This document shows positions 1 to 9,196 of a stretch of 64,000 bases of DNA, piece after piece. Position 1 is the first letter of the stretch, and each line of letters begins with the position of its first letter. Under the pieces are notes generated by a model. That model saw nothing but the letters and a program-made list of their open reading frames with translations, made no database searches and had not been told where the DNA came from. The DNA is from Campylobacter sp. RM16704 (GTDB lineage Bacteria > Campylobacterota > Campylobacteria > Campylobacterales > Campylobacteraceae). The stretch spans positions 714,464 to 778,463 of the forward strand of contig NZ_CP007769.1 of the NCBI RefSeq assembly GCF_000816245.1, read 5' to 3'. A program made the translations under genes and the position numbers.

Positions 1-89
1 GTTTTTGCTACATCAGAATCTTTGGCATTTTTTATACCTTCTTTTTGGAGTATAAATTTAAGTTTATCAATAATTTCATTCATTTGCAT
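1..89 (-). CDS. Truncated 5' end of a small gene, possibly a HTH regulator
   Basis: Only the first 29 codons lie in the window; the gene runs off the left edge. The start is an ATG at 89, preceded by an AAGGA ribosome site 6-7 bases upstream; a second ATG lies two codons in. The visible peptide is charged and begins MQMNEIIDKLKFILQKEG. This resembles the N-terminal helix of small Campylobacter helix-turn-helix/LexA-like regulators, but too little is visible to assign a family. It reads away from ferritin and is separated from it by a terminator. Confidence 0.45.
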   Translation of the reverse strand, partial: MQMNEIIDKLKFILQKEGIKNAKDSDVAK

Positions 90-166
90 AAAAATCCTTT
101 TTAAATAAAAAGTATTTTAGCAAATTTACTTTTATTTTGCAAGAATTATTTTAAATTAAAAGATAT

Positions 167-192
167 TTAGCTTCCATGAATTTGGAAGCTAA
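167..192 (-). terminator. Rho-independent terminator of the ferritin gene
   Basis: A 9-bp perfect stem (TTAGCTTCC / GGAAGCTAA) with an 8-base loop lies a few bases after the ferritin stop codon. It is followed on the minus strand by an AT-rich stretch. Confidence 0.7.
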
Positions 193-196
193 AAAA

Positions 197-691
197 TTAT
201 TTATTGATTAAATTTTTAATATATTGATCTACCATATATAAGCCATTGCAATTGTCGCCAATGAGTTTAATTTTATCAACTATACCTCTAAAAAGTGCTT
301 CTTCTTCGTGCTGTTCGCTTACATACCATTGTAAAAAATTAAAAGTTGAATAATCCTTATTTGAAAGCATAAAATCAACAAGATTGTTAATAGAAGCGGT
401 AATACTTTTTTCGTGTTCAAATGTTTTTTCAAAAACATCTAATAATGATTTAAAATCACTATCAGGTTTTTTAACTTCTTTTAATTCTACTTTAGAGTCT
501 GTTTCATTTAAATAAGTGATGAGTTTTCCAGCATGATCACTTTCTTCTCTTGCATGTTCGAACAAAAACGCCCCCGCACCATCAAAACTATGCTCATAGC
601 ACCATGAACTCATACTTAAATACAAATTTGCTGCATACATTTCTTTATTAATCTGCTCATTTAATAAAGCCACTACTTCTTTAGAAAGCAT
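197..691 (-). CDS. cft: Non-haem ferritin
   Basis: Encodes a 164-residue cytoplasmic iron-storage ferritin, the usual length for bacterial FtnA-type proteins. Ferroxidase ligands are recognisable: Glu in NEQINKEMYAANLYL near residue 17, the EEsdHA motif near 49-53 and the QqhEEE-type segment near 126-132. It is a single transcription unit with an AAGGAG ribosome site before the ATG, a TATAAT -10 box and its own terminator. In C. jejuni the ferritin gene (cft) also precedes the pst operon, which supports the symbol. No convincing Fur box was seen. Confidence 0.93.
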   Translation of the reverse strand: MLSKEVVALLNEQINKEMYAANLYLSMSSWCYEHSFDGAGAFLFEHAREESDHAGKLITYLNETDSKVELKEVKKPDSDFKSLLDVFEKTFEHEKSITASINNLVDFMLSNKDYSTFNFLQWYVSEQHEEEALFRGIVDKIKLIGDNCNGLYMVDQYIKNLINK

Positions 692-724
692 TTTTTCTCC
701 TTAATATTGTGATAATTTAACTTT

Positions 725-730
725 ATTATA
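725..730 (-). promoter_or_regulatory. Sigma70 -10 box for ferritin
   Basis: A perfect TATAAT on the minus strand lies 33 bases upstream of the ferritin ATG, leaving room for a leader with the AAGGAG ribosome site. No conserved -35 is visible, as is usual for Campylobacter sigma70 promoters. Confidence 0.55.
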
Positions 731-773
731 TTAATTTGAATTTAATTAAAATCATATTAATAATAGATTTTTA

Positions 774-2066
774 CTATAAAGAATTAATAGTAAAAGAAAA
801 AATGCTACATTTTTTAGGAGTAGATTGAATTTTTAAAGAGCTTTTATGTAAAGTGAGTATTTTTTTTACTAAAAACAATCCTAGTCCAAAAGAATTATTT
901 TGACTAGTATCGATTTTATAAAATTTTTTTGTGATTAGTTTTAAGTATTTTTCCTCTATACCTATACCTTGATCTTGTATAGTAAATTCTTGATTTTTAA
1001 CTTCAATAAAAATACCTTTTTGGCTATATTTTAGCGCATTGCTAATGAGATTAATAATAACTTGCTCAATGAGAAAAGAATCTGCTTTTATGAAAGTTTG
1101 CTCTCCTTGAATTTTAATCCTGCTTTCATTAAAATTTTCAACAATATCTTTACTTAAAGCATATAAATCGAATTTTTCTTTGTTTAAAGATATTGTATTT
1201 AAATTAAAAACAAAATTAAGTTTGTGTGTTAGTTGGTTGATTTTTACGCTTTGCTTGTGAATTTTTTCAAGTAAAAATTTTCTCATAGTTTCATTATGTT
1301 CTTCTTCTAAAGACTGCAAACTTAAATTTATAACGCTTAAAGGATTTTTTAACTCGTGTGATATAGCACTGATTAAATTTGAAAGCTGAGTGTTTTTCAT
1401 TTTAATTTTTTTGGCTTGTTTTTTATTTTGTAATTCTTTTTCATAAAATAATTTTTTAATTTTTAATAATCTTAAATTTAAAGAATTTAAATCATAAAAA
1501 AAGTTTTTTGTAAAATGAAATTCTGATTGACTTTTTATGTTTTTAATAAATAAAAGTAATTCTTGAAAGTATTTTTTAAAAAAATTAAATATAAAAATAT
1601 ATATTGCAGTTAATATTGCCAAAAAAAGCAAAAAAATCAAAATATTTTTTATCCAAAAATCTTGTATTTTTGCGTTTATTTTTGGATAAACAATGATGAT
1701 GTATTTATATCCTTCATATTGATACGCCTTATAATAAATTTCTTTATTATTAAAAAATTCATGTGTAAAATCTGTGTTAAATTGATTTTTAAAAAATTCA
1801 AAATCATCTAAAGATGAGATGATTTTTTTATCTTTTTCTATGATGAAATCTGCTCTTGTTTGTTGGGAAAAATCTTTAATGTTATTTACATTAAGTGTTT
1901 TTATAATATTAAATTTTAATGTATCGTTTAAGGTTTTTAATTTTTGCTCATAAGTGCTTTTTATGGTGTTATTTATATATTGCTCATTAACAAAATAAAA
2001 TAACCCTATAAAAAATATACAAAAATATATAAAAAATAAAGCAAAAAAATTTCTGATTTTTAACAC
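774..2066 (-). CDS. phosS: Phosphate-sensing sensor histidine kinase PhosS-like
   Basis: A 430-residue membrane sensor kinase. A first transmembrane helix (about 7-27) and a second (about 141-163) flank a periplasmic sensor region. The dimerisation/phosphoacceptor segment carries SHELKNPLS with His237, followed by N (NLISNALKYS), G1 (DQGIGIEEKY) and G2 (GLGLFLVKKI) boxes of the HATPase domain. It overlaps the 3' end of the upstream response regulator by 7 bases, so the two are cotranscribed. The phosphate role is inferred from its position divergent to pstSCAB and from the pho-box-like element between them; kinase function itself is clear from the motifs. Confidence 0.82.
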   Translation of the reverse strand: MLKIRNFFALFFIYFCIFFIGLFYFVNEQYINNTIKSTYEQKLKTLNDTLKFNIIKTLNVNNIKDFSQQTRADFIIEKDKKIISSLDDFEFFKNQFNTDFTHEFFNNKEIYYKAYQYEGYKYIIIVYPKINAKIQDFWIKNILIFLLFLAILTAIYIFIFNFFKKYFQELLLFIKNIKSQSEFHFTKNFFYDLNSLNLRLLKIKKLFYEKELQNKKQAKKIKMKNTQLSNLISAISHELKNPLSVINLSLQSLEEEHNETMRKFLLEKIHKQSVKINQLTHKLNFVFNLNTISLNKEKFDLYALSKDIVENFNESRIKIQGEQTFIKADSFLIEQVIINLISNALKYSQKGIFIEVKNQEFTIQDQGIGIEEKYLKLITKKFYKIDTSQNNSFGLGLFLVKKILTLHKSSLKIQSTPKKCSIFSFTINSL

Positions 2067-2719
2067 AATTTATAACCCACTGAGCGCACTGAAATGATAT
2101 TTTCCTTAATTTGTGGAATTTTTTGTTTTAATCTTAAAATAGCTGTATTGATTGTCTTATCGCTTGTTGCATCATTTTTCCATACTTGTTCGCTTAAAAA
2201 CTGACGACTTAGAAGTTGATTTTTGTGATTAAAAAAACACTTGAGTAGTTCTACATCTAGGGTTGATAAATTTTCAAATGTATTTGCTTGATGGATTAAT
2301 TTTCTTTCTTCTATATATAAAGTAAAATCTTGATAAGAAATTTGTTCTTTTTGGGTTTTATTTCTTTTGGTTGCGACTTTAATTCTAAATAAAAGCTCAT
2401 TAAAATTAAAAGGTTTGCATATATAATCATCACAACCTTGCTCAAAACCTTCTAAAATATCTTTTTGTAAAGTCTTTGCACTAAGAAAAATCACAGGCTC
2501 TATATAACCTTTTTTTCTTAATTGTTTTATCATCTCTACACTATCGCCACTTGGTAAATTTCTATCCATGATGATTAAATCTATTTCGTTTGTATCTAGA
2601 AAGGTTTCTAAGTCAAAAAAATCAAAATAACTATAAATTTTTATATTTTCTTGACTAAGTCTTAGTGTGATTAATTCGTTTAAGTCTTTATCATCTTCTA
2701 TCAAAATAACATTTAACAT
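2060..2719 (-). CDS. phosR: OmpR-family response regulator PhosR-like
   Basis: A 219-residue response regulator with a receiver domain (acidic pocket Asp9/Asp10, phosphoacceptor Asp52 in IIMDRNLPSGD, Lys102 in CKPFN) and a C-terminal winged-helix DNA-binding domain ending in the typical SVRSVGYKL. It is divergent from pstS. The intergenic region holds a sequence matching the recalled C. jejuni PhosR box at 15 of 16 positions, counting its two N positions, so this regulator most likely controls phosphate uptake and its own gene. There is no ribosome site: the -10 box ends 6 bases before the ATG, which predicts a leaderless mRNA. Confidence 0.82.
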   Translation of the reverse strand: MLNVILIEDDKDLNELITLRLSQENIKIYSYFDFFDLETFLDTNEIDLIIMDRNLPSGDSVEMIKQLRKKGYIEPVIFLSAKTLQKDILEGFEQGCDDYICKPFNFNELLFRIKVATKRNKTQKEQISYQDFTLYIEERKLIHQANTFENLSTLDVELLKCFFNHKNQLLSRQFLSEQVWKNDATSDKTINTAILRLKQKIPQIKENIISVRSVGYKLC

Positions 2720-2725
2720 ACAAAA

Positions 2726-2734
2726 ATTATATCA
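2726..2734 (-). promoter_or_regulatory. Extended -10 promoter of phosR, leaderless
   Basis: Minus-strand TGATATAAT is a perfect extended -10 (TG-N-TATAAT). It ends 6 bases before the phosR ATG, so transcription should begin at or next to the start codon. No Shine-Dalgarno sequence is present. Confidence 0.6.
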
Positions 2735-2744
2735 AAAAATACAT

Positions 2745-2760
2745 GTATCCAAAATGTTTC
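2745..2760 (+). promoter_or_regulatory. Pho box (PhosR operator) between phosR and pstS
   Basis: GTATCCAAAATGTTTC is a direct repeat matching the C. jejuni pho box as I recall it (GTTTCNAAAANGTTTC), with one substitution at position 3. It sits where the -35 of phosR would be. It also lies 10 bp upstream of a TAAATT -10-like hexamer (2771-2776) facing pstS, the usual geometry for PhoB-type activation. Confidence 0.7.
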
Positions 2761-2806
2761 CAAGTTTTTTTAAATTTTCATTACTTTTTTAAAACAAGGA
2801 GAAAAA

Positions 2807-3790
2807 ATGAAAAAACTTTTGGCTTTAAGTGTGGCTACTTTTGTTAGTTTAAACGCAGCAGAATTAAAAATAGCTGGTTCATCTACTGTCTATCCTTTTA
2901 CTTCTTTTGTTGCTGAAGAGTATGCTTCTATAAAAAATACAAAAACACCTATAGTTGAAAGTCTTGGTACAGGTGGTGGTTTTAAAGTTTTTTGCGAGGG
3001 TGTTACTGATATTTCTAATGCTTCAAGAGCAATTAAGCCAAGTGAATTTGAAACTTGTAAAAAATCAGGCGTGAGTGATATAGTCGGGATTATGATAGGT
3101 TATGATGGCATAGTTTTAGCTCAAAATAAAATCAATGCCCCGTTAAATATAAGCTTGCATGAGTTATTTTTAGCTTTGGCTAAAGAAATTCCACAAGATG
3201 GAAAATTAATCCCAAATCCTTACACAAATTGGCAACAAATCAATAAAAATCTACCAAATAGAAAAATTACAATCTATGGTCCTCCATCAAGTTCAGGAAC
3301 AAGAGATAGTATAGAAGAGCTTGTGATGGTAGATATTTCTAAAAAAATTCCTGAATACAAAGGTGTATATAAAACTATACGCCAAGATGGAGCATTTATA
3401 CCAAGTGGAGAAAATGATAATTTAATTGTTTCAAAACTTTCTGTTGATAAAGAAGCTTTTGGGCTTTTTGGATACGGATTTTTAGCTAGTAATGATGATA
3501 AGATTAATGCTGCTTACATTGATGGTGTAAAGGCTGATGAAAAAAATATTTCCGAAGGAAAATATAAACTAGCTCGTTCTTTGTTTATATATATGAATGC
3601 TAAGAAAAATCCAGAAGTATTTGAATTTGCAAAAATTTATATGAGCGATGATTTAGCCAAAAGTGGAGCAGAATTAGAAAAAATAGGATTAGTTTCTTTG
3701 GATGAAAAAACTTTAAAACAAACCCAAAAACATATAGAAGAAAAAGGTTTATTAACTGATGAGCTTGTTAAAGCAGGAAAAGTTTTTTAA
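2807..3790 (+). CDS. pstS: Phosphate ABC transporter periplasmic binding protein
   Basis: A 327-residue phosphate-binding protein. A Sec signal peptide occupies about residues 1-18 (MKKLLALSVATFVSLNA). The mature protein carries phosphate-binding motifs AGSSTVYPF near 24-32, GTGGGFK near 55-61 and SSSGTRDS near 160-167. It captures periplasmic phosphate for PstCAB. The start is supported by an AAGGAG site 6 bases upstream. It is first in a tight pstS-C-A-B operon, and the element at 2745-2760 suggests PhosR activation during phosphate limitation. Confidence 0.95.
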   Translation: MKKLLALSVATFVSLNAAELKIAGSSTVYPFTSFVAEEYASIKNTKTPIVESLGTGGGFKVFCEGVTDISNASRAIKPSEFETCKKSGVSDIVGIMIGYDGIVLAQNKINAPLNISLHELFLALAKEIPQDGKLIPNPYTNWQQINKNLPNRKITIYGPPSSSGTRDSIEELVMVDISKKIPEYKGVYKTIRQDGAFIPSGENDNLIVSKLSVDKEAFGLFGYGFLASNDDKINAAYIDGVKADEKNISEGKYKLARSLFIYMNAKKNPEVFEFAKIYMSDDLAKSGAELEKIGLVSLDEKTLKQTQKHIEEKGLLTDELVKAGKVF

Positions 3791-3806
3791 TTTTTAGGAT
3801 GAAAAA

Positions 3807-4721
3807 TTGATAAAAGAAAAACTAATAAAATTAACGCTTTTTCTTTGTGCTTTTGTTAGTGTAGTAGTAAGCTTTGCTATTATGCTAACCATTTTAATTG
3901 AGGCTTTAAAATTTTTTCAAAAAGAAAGCGTATTTACTTTTTTGTTTTCAAGTCAGTGGGCAGCAGATGCTGCGTTTGTAGGTGCTGATGGAAGTAGCAA
4001 GCATGGGATTTTTGGTGCTTTGAGTTTATTTTGGGGAACTTTTTATATATCTTTAATAGCTATGCTTACTGCTTTACCTTTAGGTGTAATGTGTGCTATT
4101 TATCTTGGAGTATTTGCGGGTAAAAAATCTAAAAACTATTTAAAGCCTATTTTAGAAATCATAGCAGGAATTCCTACTGTAGTTTTTGGGTTTTTTGCAG
4201 CCATAGTTGTAGCTCCTTTTATAGTATGGTTTTTCTCTCTTTTTAGTATCAAAGCTAGTTTTCAAAGTGCCCTAGGTGCAGGTTTTATCATGGGTATTAT
4301 GATAGTTCCTATAGTGGCTTCTTTGTCGCAAGATTGCATTGAAGCTGTAAGTTTAAAAAGGATAAATGGGGCTTATGCTTTAGGTATGACTAAAAAAGAA
4401 GTCGTTTTTGCAGTGATTTTACCAGAAGCAATGCCAGGTATAGTTGCAGCTTGTCTTTTAGGACTTTCAAGAGCTTTAGGCGAAACGATGATAGTTGTTA
4501 TGGCCGCCTCGTTGCGTCCAAATTTAACAATGAATTTTTTAGAAGATATGACAACAGTGACAGTAAAAATAGTAGAAGCATTAAGTGGTGATCAAGCTTT
4601 TGATAGCTCTTTGGCTTTAAGTGCATTTTCTTTAGGTCTTGTGCTTTTTATCATTACATTAATCATTAATATTTTTAGTGTTTATTTAATAAATCGCTTC
4701 CATAAAAGGAAAAATTTATGA
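3807..4721 (+). CDS. pstC: Phosphate ABC transporter permease PstC
   Basis: A 304-residue inner-membrane permease with about six hydrophobic helices and the EAA-loop signature EAMPGIVAACLLGLSRALGET near residues 208-228, where the subunit contacts the PstB ATPase. The start is TTG, with TTTAGGA just upstream and pstS ending 17 bases earlier. Its 3' end overlaps pstA by 4 bases (ATGA), indicating translational coupling. Confidence 0.93.
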   Translation: MIKEKLIKLTLFLCAFVSVVVSFAIMLTILIEALKFFQKESVFTFLFSSQWAADAAFVGADGSSKHGIFGALSLFWGTFYISLIAMLTALPLGVMCAIYLGVFAGKKSKNYLKPILEIIAGIPTVVFGFFAAIVVAPFIVWFFSLFSIKASFQSALGAGFIMGIMIVPIVASLSQDCIEAVSLKRINGAYALGMTKKEVVFAVILPEAMPGIVAACLLGLSRALGETMIVVMAASLRPNLTMNFLEDMTTVTVKIVEALSGDQAFDSSLALSAFSLGLVLFIITLIINIFSVYLINRFHKRKNL

Positions 4722-5806
4722 AAAAACTTTTTAAACAAAGAAAAAAAGCTTCAAAAAATTTCAAAAGATTCTGTAAAATAGGGCTTTATATAAACCTTAT
4801 TTTTCTTTGTATTTTTTTATCAAGTGTAGGGTATCTTGGGATAGGAGCTTTTAAGCAAACTTACATTTATGCTTATGCTGATAGAAATAGCCCTTCATAT
4901 GAGCTTTTATCACGTGCTGAACAAAGGAAAATAAGAACGGGTCAAATCAAAGAAAAAACTTGGCTTTTAGCAAATTCTGAAGTTGATCAATATATGAAAA
5001 AAAACTACAATAAATTAAGTGATGAGCAAAAAAAATTAGTTGATGAATTAGTTCAAAAGCAAGAAATCAAACTGAGTTTTAACACTAATTTTTTCCTTAA
5101 TGGAGACTCTAAATCACCTGAAAATTCAGGAATCTTTGCTTCTGTGGTTGGAACTTTGCTTGTAATGTTAGTATGTATGGCTGTGAGTATCCCAATAGGA
5201 GTTGGAGCAGCTATTTATTTAGAAGAATTTGCTCCGCAAAATGTATTTACTCATTTTATAGAAGTTTGTATAAATAATTTAGCTAGCATTCCTAGTATTT
5301 TATTTGGACTTTTAGGTCTTGGAGTGTTTATTAATCTTTTTGGCATGCCTCGTTCTAGTGCTTTAGTCGGGGGATTGACTTTAGCTATTATGAGTTTGCC
5401 TATTATTATCGTTTCAACTAAAGCTGCTTTAAAAAGTGTTGATGTAAATATGAAAAATGCTGCATATGCTTTAGGTATGACTAAAATTCAAATGATAAAA
5501 GGTATTATGCTACCTTTGGCAATGCCTATGATTTTAACAGGTTCTATTTTAACTTTAGCAGGGGCTATTGGCGAAACTGCACCTTTGATGATTATAGGTA
5601 TGATAGCTTTTATACCTGATGTAGCAAATAGTATTTTTGCACCAACAAGTGTTTTACCAGCTCAAATTTTTTCATGGTCAGCTATGCCAGAGCGTGCATT
5701 TTTAGAAAGAACAGCAGCTGGGATTATAGTGCTTTTATCTCTTTTGGTGATTTTAAATTTAGCAGCAATACTTTTAAGAAGATATTTTCAAGGAAAATTA
5801 AAATGA
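4718..5806 (+). CDS. pstA: Phosphate ABC transporter permease PstA
   Basis: A 362-residue permease, longer than enterobacterial PstA. After the first membrane helix (about 24-47) there is a charged extracytoplasmic insertion to about residue 140 before the conserved helices. The EAA loop [20 protein letters not shown] followed by GETAPL lies near 260-285. It pairs with PstC to form the channel. It overlaps pstC and pstB by 4 bases each, so the operon is translationally coupled. Confidence 0.92.
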   Translation: MKKLFKQRKKASKNFKRFCKIGLYINLIFLCIFLSSVGYLGIGAFKQTYIYAYADRNSPSYELLSRAEQRKIRTGQIKEKTWLLANSEVDQYMKKNYNKLSDEQKKLVDELVQKQEIKLSFNTNFFLNGDSKSPENSGIFASVVGTLLVMLVCMAVSIPIGVGAAIYLEEFAPQNVFTHFIEVCINNLASIPSILFGLLGLGVFINLFGMPRSSALVGGLTLAIMSLPIIIVSTKAALKSVDVNMKNAAYALGMTKIQMIKGIMLPLAMPMILTGSILTLAGAIGETAPLMIIGMIAFIPDVANSIFAPTSVLPAQIFSWSAMPERAFLERTAAGIIVLLSLLVILNLAAILLRRYFQGKLK

Positions 5807-6543
5807 TAGCAAAAACAACAAATTTAAATTTATTTTATGGTAAAAAACAGGCTTTGTTTGATATTAACATGGAAGTACAAAAAAATAAAATAACAGCTTT
5901 AATAGGTGCTTCAGGTTGTGGAAAATCCACATTTTTGCGTTGTTTTAATAGAATGAATGACAAAATAGCAAAAATCGATGGTCTTGTTGAGATTGATGGA
6001 AAAGATGTTAAAAATCAAGATTTAGTTGTGCTTAGAAAAAAAGTTGGAATGGTATTTCAACAACCTAATGTTTTTGTGAAAAGCACTTATGATAATATTT
6101 CTTATGCTCCTAAACTCCATGGGATGATTAAAAATAAAGATGAAGAAGATGCTTTAGTGGAAGATTGTCTTAAAAAAGTAGGTCTTTTTGAGGAGGTAAA
6201 AGATAAACTAAAACAAAATGCTCTAGCACTTTCAGGTGGTCAGCAACAACGCCTTTGTATAGCAAGAGCCTTAGCTATAAAACCAAAATTATTACTTTTA
6301 GATGAACCTACTTCAGCACTTGATCCTATATCTTCAAGTGTTATAGAAGAACTTATCAAAGAGTTAAGTTATAATCTTTCTATGATCATGGTAACACATA
6401 ATATGCAACAAGGCAAACGCGTGGCTGATTATACTGCATTTTTTCATTTAGGAGAGCTTATAGAATTTGGAGAAAGCAAGGAATTTTTTGAAGATCCAAA
6501 AGAAGAAAAAACCAAGACTTATTTAAGCGGAGCATTTGGGTAA
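5803..6543 (+). CDS. pstB: Phosphate ABC transporter ATPase PstB
   Basis: A 246-residue ABC ATPase powering phosphate uptake. It has Walker [11 protein letters not shown]-loop FQQPNVF, signature LSGGQQQR, Walker [14 protein letters not shown] and switch His in VTHNM. The reading frame is open further upstream, but the start at 5803 gives the family length and an ATGA overlap with pstA, so the longer version was rejected. No phoU gene follows. Confidence 0.94.
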   Translation: MIAKTTNLNLFYGKKQALFDINMEVQKNKITALIGASGCGKSTFLRCFNRMNDKIAKIDGLVEIDGKDVKNQDLVVLRKKVGMVFQQPNVFVKSTYDNISYAPKLHGMIKNKDEEDALVEDCLKKVGLFEEVKDKLKQNALALSGGQQQRLCIARALAIKPKLLLLDEPTSALDPISSSVIEELIKELSYNLSMIMVTHNMQQGKRVADYTAFFHLGELIEFGESKEFFEDPKEEKTKTYLSGAFG

Positions 6544-6570
6544 TCTGTAACTTTAAAGAAATTTTGATGA

Positions 6571-6576
6571 TATAAT
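6571..6576 (+). promoter_or_regulatory. Sigma70 -10 box for the DUF2920 gene
   Basis: A perfect TATAAT lies 26 bases before the ATG at 6603, with an AAAAGG ribosome site in between. This suggests the gene is transcribed separately from pst. Confidence 0.5.
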
Positions 6577-6602
6577 ATTGTTAAAATTTCAAAAGGCTTA
6601 AA

Positions 6603-7802
6603 ATGCTTATTAATAAAACATATTTTATAGATTCTTGTGATGATATAGAGTTGAATATAAAAAGAGAAAGTAAATTAGAATATAAAATTACTTACGATGA
6701 TAGTAAACAAATGAAAGCTGTAGTTTGTATTATTCCTGGATTTGGAGAAGATACAAATAGTGATTACAAAAGACATTTAGCTGAAATTATTTGTAGTAGT
6801 TTTGATGTGCTTGTGCTTAATGTTGAATATCATTGTATAGGAGCGAGATTAAATAATGGTGCAAAAATAACATTTGATAATATAGATAAATTTATATTAG
6901 AGCATTCATGTAAAGCATTTGGTATAAATTGGAAAGATTTTTCTTATGATGATTTAAAATATATAGATCAACAAATGGTTGAACTAAAATCAATAAATAA
7001 AAATATTTATAGTCAGAGTAAAATTCGGCTTAGTGGTAGTTTTGAGCCAACCAAAAACGAGTATCAAAATTTTGGTATTATGCAAGCAACGGATATATCT
7101 AATGCTATATTACATGTAGAAAAAAATATGGGGGGGGGCATACCAGTAATTTTAGTCGGTAGCTCTCATGGGGGATATTTAGCAAATTTATGTGCTAAAA
7201 TATGCCCTTGGATTATAGATGGTATAATAGATAATTCTTCTTATGCTTTAACACCTCTTGCGTATTTGGGTTTTGCTAAAGAAATTGATTATACTAGATA
7301 TTATGAATTTTATATAAAATATTCAGAAAATATTGATTTATTTTTGTTTACTAAAAGTTTTTGGACATCTAATCAATATTCTCCTTACTATTTTTCCAAT
7401 GCAAGAAAAAGTATTAGGGATATTTTAAATTATGATCATTTAAAACTTCAATCAAGTTATGGAAAAATTCCTTATATTAGTTATCATAGCGTCTATGATA
7501 CAATAGCTCCTTATAAAGATAAGGAGAAATTATATGAAATTTTAAATAAACTAGGATTTGATGTTTTTTTATATGAAATTAATTGCGAAAAACAAATAGA
7601 TGGTAGATTGATTAAAAATTTAGATCACGGACTAGGAATGTCTATAAAAACTTTAATCAAAAAACATTTACCCCAAATTTTACAAAAACCTTTAAAAGAT
7701 AAAACTTGTAAAAAAGAAATCTCATATAAATGTGATGATTTAGTTTATACTTTTAAAGAGAAAAACAATCAAATTATTTTAAATATTATAAAATTAAATT
7801 AG
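6603..7802 (+). CDS. DUF2920 family protein, phase-variable, alpha/beta-hydrolase-like
   Basis: A 399-residue protein resembling the Campylobacter DUF2920 ('617') paralogue family, several members of which lie in the C. jejuni flagellin-glycosylation region; its biochemical activity is not known to me. The sequence shows an alpha/beta-hydrolase layout: oxyanion-type IPGFGED near 44-50, nucleophile elbow GSSHGG with Ser188, a candidate acid Asp299 (HSVYDTIAP) and candidate His342 (LDHGLG). A G9 tract encodes Gly177-179 just before the nucleophile. The frame is intact here (ON state); gain or loss of one G would truncate the protein ahead of its active serine. My recollection is that the C. jejuni counterpart (Cj0617/Cj0618) is split at such a tract. 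Confidence 0.85.
   Translation: MLINKTYFIDSCDDIELNIKRESKLEYKITYDDSKQMKAVVCIIPGFGEDTNSDYKRHLAEIICSSFDVLVLNVEYHCIGARLNNGAKITFDNIDKFILEHSCKAFGINWKDFSYDDLKYIDQQMVELKSINKNIYSQSKIRLSGSFEPTKNEYQNFGIMQATDISNAILHVEKNMGGGIPVILVGSSHGGYLANLCAKICPWIIDGIIDNSSYALTPLAYLGFAKEIDYTRYYEFYIKYSENIDLFLFTKSFWTSNQYSPYYFSNARKSIRDILNYDHLKLQSSYGKIPYISYHSVYDTIAPYKDKEKLYEILNKLGFDVFLYEINCEKQIDGRLIKNLDHGLGMSIKTLIKKHLPQILQKPLKDKTCKKEISYKCDDLVYTFKEKNNQIILNIIKLN
7130..7138 (+). repeat. G9 homopolymer tract, contingency locus
   Basis: Nine consecutive G in an AT-rich genome, inside the DUF2920 coding region. Such tracts mutate by slipped-strand mispairing in Campylobacter and switch genes on and off. G9 keeps the frame open in this assembly. 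Confidence 0.85.
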
Positions 7803-7879
7803 TGTTATTTATTTTTTAAAAAGTCATTTTTAAGTAAAATTATTCTTTATTTCAAAATTATTATTAAAAAAGAGTATTT

Positions 7880-9196
7880 ATGGCAAGTAAGCAACTTTCA
7901 CTCAAGCATCTTAGTATGCCTATACTACTTGAAATGTTTTTAAGATATTTTTCTTTGATTATTAATACTGTGATGGTTTCACAATATTCTAACTTTTTAG
8001 TTGGAGCTATGGGTGCAGGTAACCAAGTAGCAGATTTATTTATCATCATTTTTAGTTTTTTAAGTGTGGGTTGTAGTGTGGTAATAGCACAAGCTTTGGG
8101 AGCTAAAAACCATACTTTAGCTAGAAAAGTGATTCATCAAAGTTTATTTTTGAATGGCTTGATTGGACTTGTGTGTGGAAGTTTGATTTTGTGGCATGGA
8201 GAGCTTTTGCTTTATCTTTTACAAATTCCAAATGAACTTTTAAAAGATAGTGAAATTTACTTACATATGCTTGGAATTTGTTTGTTTTTTGATGCTATGG
8301 GTATAGTTTTAGCGGCAATTATTAGGGTGTATAATATGGCTTATTGGGTTATGTTTACAACCTTGTTGATGAATATTGTGATATTTATAGGTAATTTTTA
8401 TGTATTACATTTTACTAAGCTAGAGCTTTTTGGAGTAGGGCTTAGTAATATACTTGGGCGTTTAGTAGCCTTTAGTATGCTTGTTGCTATACTTAGCTTT
8501 AAACTTAAAATTCGTCTAAAATTTAAAGAGATGATAAGCCTTGAAAAAGCAGTGCTTAAAAAGATTTTAAATATAGGTGGATTTGCTGCTGGGGAGAATT
8601 TAATATGGTTTGTTCAATACACCATAGCCTTTGCTTTTGTAGCAAGTTTAGGTAAAGAAAATTTAAGCGTTCAAACGATTTATTTTCAAATTTCTTTGCT
8701 TATCATGCTAGTAGGACAAGCCATAAGTGTAGCAAATGAAATCATCATAGGTAAATTAGTCGGTGCAAAATACTTAAATGTAGCCTACAAACACACTTGG
8801 ATAGCTTTGTATTTTAGCGTGGTGGTAAGTGCTTTTGTAGCTTTACTAAATTTTGTTTTACAAGATTTTACTATGGGTGTGGTAAAGCTTGAAGAGAGTT
8901 TAAAAGATCTTATGATACCACTTTTTACTCTTTCGATTTTTTTAGAAATTTCAAGAACCTTTAATATAGTTATGGTGAATTCTCTAAGAGCAAGTGGCGA
9001 TGCAAGGTTTCCCTTCTTTAGTGGAGTGGTATTTATGCTTGGAGTTTCTTTGCCTGTAGGTTATGTGCTTTGTTTTTATGCTGGACTTGGAATTTTAGGA
9101 GTATGGATAGGATTTTGTATGGATGAGTTTTTACGTGGTATTGTAAATTCATATAGATGGAAAAGTAAAAAATGGCAAGGCAAAGTGTTAGTATAA
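7880..9196 (+). CDS. MATE family efflux transporter
   Basis: A 438-residue integral membrane protein with about 12 hydrophobic segments in two similar halves. It has the MATE-type N-terminus (HLSMPILLEMFLRYFSLIINTVMVSQYS) and internal motifs such as GxGxGNQVADLF near 48-58. The family exports cationic drugs or metabolites by Na+ or H+ antiport; the substrate cannot be told. Its last 25 bases overlap the next gene, so the two are probably cotranscribed. Confidence 0.88.
   Translation: MASKQLSLKHLSMPILLEMFLRYFSLIINTVMVSQYSNFLVGAMGAGNQVADLFIIIFSFLSVGCSVVIAQALGAKNHTLARKVIHQSLFLNGLIGLVCGSLILWHGELLLYLLQIPNELLKDSEIYLHMLGICLFFDAMGIVLAAIIRVYNMAYWVMFTTLLMNIVIFIGNFYVLHFTKLELFGVGLSNILGRLVAFSMLVAILSFKLKIRLKFKEMISLEKAVLKKILNIGGFAAGENLIWFVQYTIAFAFVASLGKENLSVQTIYFQISLLIMLVGQAISVANEIIIGKLVGAKYLNVAYKHTWIALYFSVVVSAFVALLNFVLQDFTMGVVKLEESLKDLMIPLFTLSIFLEISRTFNIVMVNSLRASGDARFPFFSGVVFMLGVSLPVGYVLCFYAGLGILGVWIGFCMDEFLRGIVNSYRWKSKKWQGKVLV

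Noticed and set aside
5674..5802. N-terminal extension of PstB
   Set aside because: It lies inside pstA in another frame and lacks ABC similarity; the ATGA overlap at 5803 gives the correct length.
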